This document shows, piece by piece, positions 35,713-39,172 of a stretch of DNA of 39,172 nt. The stretch spans positions 1 to 39,172 of the forward strand of contig JACOVG010000035.1 in the NCBI GenBank assembly GCA_016177405.1, given 5' to 3'. The DNA comes from Candidatus Omnitrophota bacterium. Lineage in GTDB: Bacteria > Omnitrophota > Gorgyraeia > 1-14-0-20-64-10. Numbering within the stretch: position 1 is the stretch's first letter; each line of letters opens with the position of its first letter. Under the pieces are notes generated by a model. It ran no database searches. It worked only from the letters and a program-made list of their open reading frames with translations, and had not been told where the DNA came from. A program made the translations under genes and the position numbers.

Positions 35713-36311
35713 TCCGGGTGGATCCGGAACATCCGGATCCGGAGGCGATTCATCAGGCCGCCGGAATCTTGCGGCGGGGGGGCCTGGTTGCTTTTCCCAC
35801 CGAAACGGTCTACGGGCTGGGAGCCAACCTGGAAGACCCCCAGGCGATTCAGGAGCTTTACGAGGCGAAGTCCCGGCCCTTCTCCAAGCCGGCGACCCTT
35901 CACATCGCGGATTTCGAAGCCGTTGCCGCCAGCGGCGTCCTGGTTTCACCCCTGGCCAAGCGGCTCATGGCGCGGTTCTGGCCGGGCCCCTTGACCCTGA
36001 TTCTGGCCAGGGACGACGGCTCGACCCTGGGCTTCAGGATGCCCAGTCACCCCGTGGCCTTGAGACTTCTTTCGGAGGCGCGGGTGCCGGTGGTGGCGCC
36101 TTCCGCCAACGTGAGCGGGGCTCCCCCGCCCAGGGATGCGCAGGCGGTCTGGGACAGCTTCGCGGACAAGATTGATCTGATCTTGGATGCCGGGCCCTCG
36201 GCCGTGGGGGTGGAGTCCACCGTTTTGGATTTATCGGGAGAGCCGCCCAGGATTCTGCGGGGGGGCGCGCTCGCGGCGGAGATAGAAAAAGCGCTGGCGG
36301 GGGCGGGGTGA
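35709..36311 (+). CDS. tsaC: L-threonylcarbamoyladenylate synthase (TsaC/YwlC/Sua5 type)
   Basis: The enzyme makes threonylcarbamoyl-AMP from threonine, bicarbonate and ATP for the t6A modification of tRNAs. The 200-residue protein has RGGLVAFPTETVYGLGAN, EAKSRPFSKP, FWPGPLTLIL, the SANVSG motif and a VESTVLDL end block. In this frame no ATG, GTG or TTG precedes the conserved part except GTG 35718. A CTG at 35709 overlaps the purE stop as CTGA and gives an N-terminus IRVDPEHPDPEAI that fits the family better. I favour CTG, with GTG 35718 as fallback. The stop overlaps the next gene as GTGA. Confidence 0.92.
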   Translation: MIRVDPEHPDPEAIHQAAGILRRGGLVAFPTETVYGLGANLEDPQAIQELYEAKSRPFSKPATLHIADFEAVAASGVLVSPLAKRLMARFWPGPLTLILARDDGSTLGFRMPSHPVALRLLSEARVPVVAPSANVSGAPPPRDAQAVWDSFADKIDLILDAGPSAVGVESTVLDLSGEPPRILRGGALAAEIEKALAGAG

Positions 36312-36790
36312 AGAAGATCCTCTTCGTCTGCACGGGTAACAGCTGCCGCTCGGTGATGGCGGAGGGATGGCTGAAGGAGTCCCTCAAGAAAAAAGGCCTG
36401 GGGGAAGTCCAGGTTCTCTCGGCCGGCGTGGGAACGCCGGGGGGCTTTGGGCCCACCCCGGAAACGGTGGAGGTGATGGCCAGGGACGGGATCGATGTCT
36501 CGGCTCACGTGAGCCGGCCCTTGACCCCCGAATTGGTTCAAAGCGCCGAGGGGATCTTCTGCATGGAGGATTTTCACCGGGACATCATCCTCTCGCAGAT
36601 GCCGGACGCCGGCCCGAAGGTTTACCTCCTGAAGGTTTTTCAGGCGAAGGTCCCTCCGATTGACCCGAATATCCCCGACCCCATCGGCAAGCCCAAGGAG
36701 GTGTACGAGTCGTGCCTGATGACGATCAAGGAATCGGTGGACCGGGTGGCCGGGTGGGTGATGAAGCTGGAGAAGGGAGCGCCGGGGTGA
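36308..36790 (+). CDS. Low-molecular-weight protein phosphatase (YwlE-like)
   Basis: The 160-residue protein opens with the P-loop VCTGNSCRS (Cys8, Arg14) of the low-molecular-weight phosphatase family and later has NIPDPIGKPKEVYE with the general-acid Asp. Its place between tsaC and rpiB, next to glyA, mirrors the Bacillus ywlC-ywlE-ywlF-glyA order, where YwlE removes phosphate from protein arginine. The residue that is Thr11 in YwlE is Ser12 here, so arginine or tyrosine specificity cannot be decided. GTG 36308 overlaps the tsaC stop. Confidence 0.9.
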   Translation: MKKILFVCTGNSCRSVMAEGWLKESLKKKGLGEVQVLSAGVGTPGGFGPTPETVEVMARDGIDVSAHVSRPLTPELVQSAEGIFCMEDFHRDIILSQMPDAGPKVYLLKVFQAKVPPIDPNIPDPIGKPKEVYESCLMTIKESVDRVAGWVMKLEKGAPG

Positions 36791-37239
36791 AGATCGCCAT
36801 CGGCACCGACCACGGGGGGTTCGCCATGAAGGGGCGGCTTCTCACGGCGCTCAAAACGCTGGGCCACCGGGTGACCGATTGCGGGACCTCTTCCCTCCAA
36901 CCGTGCGACTACCCGGTGATTGGAGCCAAGGTTGCCCGGCTGGTTTCGGCGGGGGCGGTGGAGCGGGGGATCCTGCTGTGCAAAAGCGGGGGCGGCATGG
37001 GGATCGTGGCCAACCGCTTCCCCCGGGTGCGCGCGGTGGTTTGCTCCACGGTTCGTTTGGCCCGGCACGCCCGGCAGCACAACGACGCCAACGTCCTGGT
37101 GCTGGGGGCCGAGCAGGTTACCGTTGAGAAGGCCCTGGCGATCCTGAAGCGGTGGCTGGCGGCTCCCTTTGAAGGCGGCCGGCACGCCAGAAGAATCCGG
37201 CAGATCGAGAAAATAGAGGAAAAAATCCCCCGATGCTAG
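36787..37239 (+). CDS. rpiB: Ribose-5-phosphate isomerase B
   Basis: RpiB interconverts ribose 5-phosphate and ribulose 5-phosphate, feeding PRPP synthesis and so the purine operon. The 150-residue protein has the start [43 protein letters not shown] with the catalytic Cys, and [15 protein letters not shown] with the ring-opening His. In the phosphate loop the Escherichia CGTG is CKSG, a variant whose effect I cannot judge. GTG 36787 overlaps the phosphatase stop as GTGA; its 3' end overlaps glyA by seven bases. Confidence 0.92.
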   Translation: MKIAIGTDHGGFAMKGRLLTALKTLGHRVTDCGTSSLQPCDYPVIGAKVARLVSAGAVERGILLCKSGGGMGIVANRFPRVRAVVCSTVRLARHARQHNDANVLVLGAEQVTVEKALAILKRWLAAPFEGGRHARRIRQIEKIEEKIPRC

Positions 37240-38489
37240 ACCATCTTAAGGCGGTTGACCCGGAGATTTATCAGGCGGTTGTCCGGGAGATCCGGCGCCA
37301 GCACGAGAACCTGGAGCTGATCGCCAGCGAGAACTTCGCTTCCTTGGCCGTCATAGAGGCGATGGGCACCGTCTTGACCAACAAGTACGCCGAGGGCTAC
37401 CCGGCCGCCCGCTGGTACGGCGGCTGTGAGCATGTGGACGAGGCCGAGCGCCTGGCGATCGAGCGGGCCAAGGCCCTCTTCGGGGCCGAGCACGCCAACG
37501 TTCAGCCCCACTCCGGCTCCCAGGCCAACATGGCGGTTTACCTGTCGGTGCTGGAGCCCGGCGACACGATCTTGGCGATGGACCTCGCCCACGGGGGGCA
37601 CCTCACGCACGGGCACCCCAAGAACTTTTCCGGACGGCTCTTCAAGATTGTTCCCTATGGGGTCAGCCAAAAGGACGAGCGGCTCGACTACGATCACCTC
37701 GCCGCTTTGGCCCGCGAGCACAAGCCGAAGCTCATCCTGGCGGGCTACTCGGCCTATCCCCGCGTGCTGGACTTCCAGAAATTCCGGGCGATCGCCGATT
37801 CGGTCGGGGCGATTCTCGTCGTGGACATGGCCCATTTCGCGGGGCTCGTGGCCGCCGGGATCCACCCCTCGCCGGTGCCGCTGGCCGAGTTCGTCACCAC
37901 CACGACCCACAAGACCCTGCGCGGGCCCCGGGGCGGCATGATCCTCTGCCGCAAGGAGTTCGCCAAGAAGGTGGACTCGCAGATTTTCCCTGGGATCCAG
38001 GGCGGCCCCTTGATGCACGTGATCGCCGCCAAGGCGGTGGCCCTGAAGGAGGCCATGGACCCCGCTTTCAAGACGTATCAAGCGCGGGTGGTGGCCAATG
38101 CCCAGGCCCTGGCCGCCGGCCTGGCCCAGCGCGGCTGGCGGATCGTCTCCGGCGGGACCGACAACCACCTCCTGCTGGTGGATGTGACCGGCAAGGGGCT
38201 AACCGGCAAGGAGGCCTCTGGCGCCCTGGACCAGGCCCGGATCACCGTGAACAAGAACGCCATCCCCTTTGATCCCAATCCCCCCGCCAAGGCCAGCGGG
38301 ATAAGGCTGGGAACCCCCAGCATCACCACCCGCGGGATGAAGGAGCCGGAGATGGCCGCGATCGCCGGTCTGATCGACAAAACCCTCACCGGCCTGAACG
38401 AGGAGGGGGTTTTGGAGCAGGTTCGCCGGGACGTCGCGGCCCTGGTGGAGCGCTTTCCTTTATATCCGGAGTTGAGGAAGGGGATTTAG
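37233..38489 (+). CDS. glyA: Serine hydroxymethyltransferase
   Basis: GlyA converts serine and tetrahydrofolate to glycine and 5,10-methylene-THF. It thereby supplies both the glycine used by PurD and the one-carbon units used in purine and thymidylate synthesis. The 418-residue PLP enzyme has [39 protein letters not shown] and the PLP lysine in [14 protein letters not shown]. Three bases separate its stop from the nrdR start. Confidence 0.97.
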   Translation: MLDHLKAVDPEIYQAVVREIRRQHENLELIASENFASLAVIEAMGTVLTNKYAEGYPAARWYGGCEHVDEAERLAIERAKALFGAEHANVQPHSGSQANMAVYLSVLEPGDTILAMDLAHGGHLTHGHPKNFSGRLFKIVPYGVSQKDERLDYDHLAALAREHKPKLILAGYSAYPRVLDFQKFRAIADSVGAILVVDMAHFAGLVAAGIHPSPVPLAEFVTTTTHKTLRGPRGGMILCRKEFAKKVDSQIFPGIQGGPLMHVIAAKAVALKEAMDPAFKTYQARVVANAQALAAGLAQRGWRIVSGGTDNHLLLVDVTGKGLTGKEASGALDQARITVNKNAIPFDPNPPAKASGIRLGTPSITTRGMKEPEMAAIAGLIDKTLTGLNEEGVLEQVRRDVAALVERFPLYPELRKGI

Positions 38490-38492
38490 AGG

Positions 38493-38951
38493 TTGCGCTG
38501 TCCCTACTGCGGGGCCAACAAGGAGAAGGTGGTGGACTCCCGGGAGGCCCCCGGCGGGGCGGCCATCCGCAGGCGCCGGGAGTGCCTCAAGTGCCGCCGC
38601 CGCTACACCACCTACGAACGGCTGGAGGAATCCCGCTTGATGGTGGTGAAAAGGGACGGCCGGCGCGAGCCCTTTGACCGGCGGAAGATTCTAAGCGGGG
38701 TCGTGAAGGCCTGCGAGAAGCGCGCCATCGCCATGGAGCGGATCGAGGCGCTGGTGGACGATCTCGAGCGGGCCATCGGCAAGGAGTTCGAGAAGGAGGT
38801 TTCCTCGGTCGAGATCGGCGAGCGGATCATGCGCGCCCTGCACGAGCTGGACGAGGTGGCCTACGTCCGCTTCGCCAGCGTCTACCGCTCCTTCAAGGAC
38901 ATCAACCAGTTCATGAAGGAGCTGCGCGACCTCCTCAACAAAAAGCAGTGA
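38493..38951 (+). CDS. nrdR: Transcriptional repressor NrdR
   Basis: NrdR senses ATP/dATP and represses ribonucleotide reductase operons. The 152-residue protein has a zinc ribbon ([16 protein letters not shown] with the second pair [12 protein letters not shown]) and an ATP-cone from [16 protein letters not shown] to [19 protein letters not shown] 38493 is the only plausible start ahead of the first zinc cysteine, with GAGG just before it. It closes the purine operon, linking base supply with deoxynucleotide control. Confidence 0.97.
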   Translation: MRCPYCGANKEKVVDSREAPGGAAIRRRRECLKCRRRYTTYERLEESRLMVVKRDGRREPFDRRKILSGVVKACEKRAIAMERIEALVDDLERAIGKEFEKEVSSVEIGERIMRALHELDEVAYVRFASVYRSFKDINQFMKELRDLLNKKQ

Positions 38952-38960
38952 TCCTCTGTT

Positions 38961-39172
38961 CGCGTGGCCCCGTCTCCTGCAACACCTCCCCCCTCCCCCG
39001 GTGGGTGGCCACGCGTCGCTGGCTGCCCAGCAGTATCGGAACCCCCGTTCGGGGTGTCCCTGCGCGCATCGCTCGAGCGCCCCAGCGTGGCGCTCTCACT
39101 CTACCCTCGGCTGCCCTCTCCAAGGAGGGTGGCTCGCCGGGAACCATGCCCGGGCAGCCTCGGGAGGTGCGC
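38961..39172. ncRNA. Highly structured non-coding region, possible RNA gene running off the window
   Basis: No credible ORF follows nrdR. In 212 bases I find a chain of stems: CGCGTGGCC/GGCCACGCG (38961-38969 with 39007-39015), GCTGG/CCAGC (39018-39031), ACCCC/GGGGT (39041-39055), and GAGCGCC/GGCGCTC (39075-39095). A three-way junction is closed by GGCTG/CAGCC (39109-39113 with 39155-39159), holding CCCTC/GAGGG and CCGGG/CCCGG. I could not match RNase P, tmRNA, SRP or cobalamin riboswitch signatures on either strand. The strand is undetermined. Confidence 0.4.

Noticed and set aside
38935-39147. 70-codon minus-strand frame at the window end
   Set aside because: It runs through the stacked hairpins and the 3' end of nrdR and is rich in Arg and Gly as any frame there would be.
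38961-39172. Large SRP RNA, because CCCCGTCTCCTGCAAC near 38968 and GAACCATG near 39141 recall parts of it
   Set aside because: The invariant GGAAGG-x-AGCA tetraloop region is absent and there are local hairpins where the long helix 5 should be unpaired with nearby bases.

Overview
This is a GC-rich bacterial window with densely packed genes, mostly on the + strand. Many start and stop codons overlap as NTGA. I infer a Candidatus Omnitrophota (OP3) or closely related Gram-negative lineage. The reasons are two long AsmA/DUF748-like envelope proteins, two large unrecognised proteins carrying a recurring GLEE/AGLEE motif (one with a signal peptide ending AWA|LR), a PurSL-type purine synthase, and the gene order tsaC - LMW phosphatase - rpiB - glyA - nrdR. 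The taxonomy is an inference, not a demonstration.

Layout. 1-2319: 3' end of a large unknown protein. 2386-4397: queE-rph-rdgB (queuosine precursor synthesis, tRNA 3' trimming, nucleotide-pool cleaning), convergent with an 841-aa AsmA-like protein on the minus strand (4394-6919). 6972-8543: tRNA-Pro(TGG), tRNA-Arg(TCT), a DUF748-like protein, a cluster of perfect palindromes and tRNA-His(GTG). 8612-11277: a visibly AT-richer accessory island directly behind tRNA-His, holding a candidate BglII/BstYI-fold nuclease, a candidate HEPN protein and a BrnT/BrnA toxin-antitoxin pair. 11302-13613: a methyltransferase and gltD. 13702-18179: a complete branched-chain amino-acid ABC transporter (livJHMGF). 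18234-21483: a DUF47 phosphate-transport accessory protein, Pit, MscS and a small membrane-anchored unknown. 21702-26357: two large exported proteins, one built of about 70-residue YD-like tandem repeats and one with a GNAT domain and AGLEE motifs. 26404-38951: a long operon purB-purSL-purQ-purF-purM-purD-purE-tsaC-phosphatase-rpiB-glyA-nrdR, covering purine synthesis, one-carbon supply and nucleotide-reduction control. 38952-39172: non-coding and strongly folded, possibly the start of an RNA gene.

Recurring themes. (1) Dispersed palindromic repeats have entered coding sequence: one is read in frame in the linker between the two PurS-like domains of PurSL, one supplies the last residues and stop of PurD, and another type supplies the stop of MscS and the start of the next gene. 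(2) Several genes have a -10 box only 6-8 nt before the start codon, which predicts leaderless mRNAs. (3) The tRNA-His island looks like a small defence locus.
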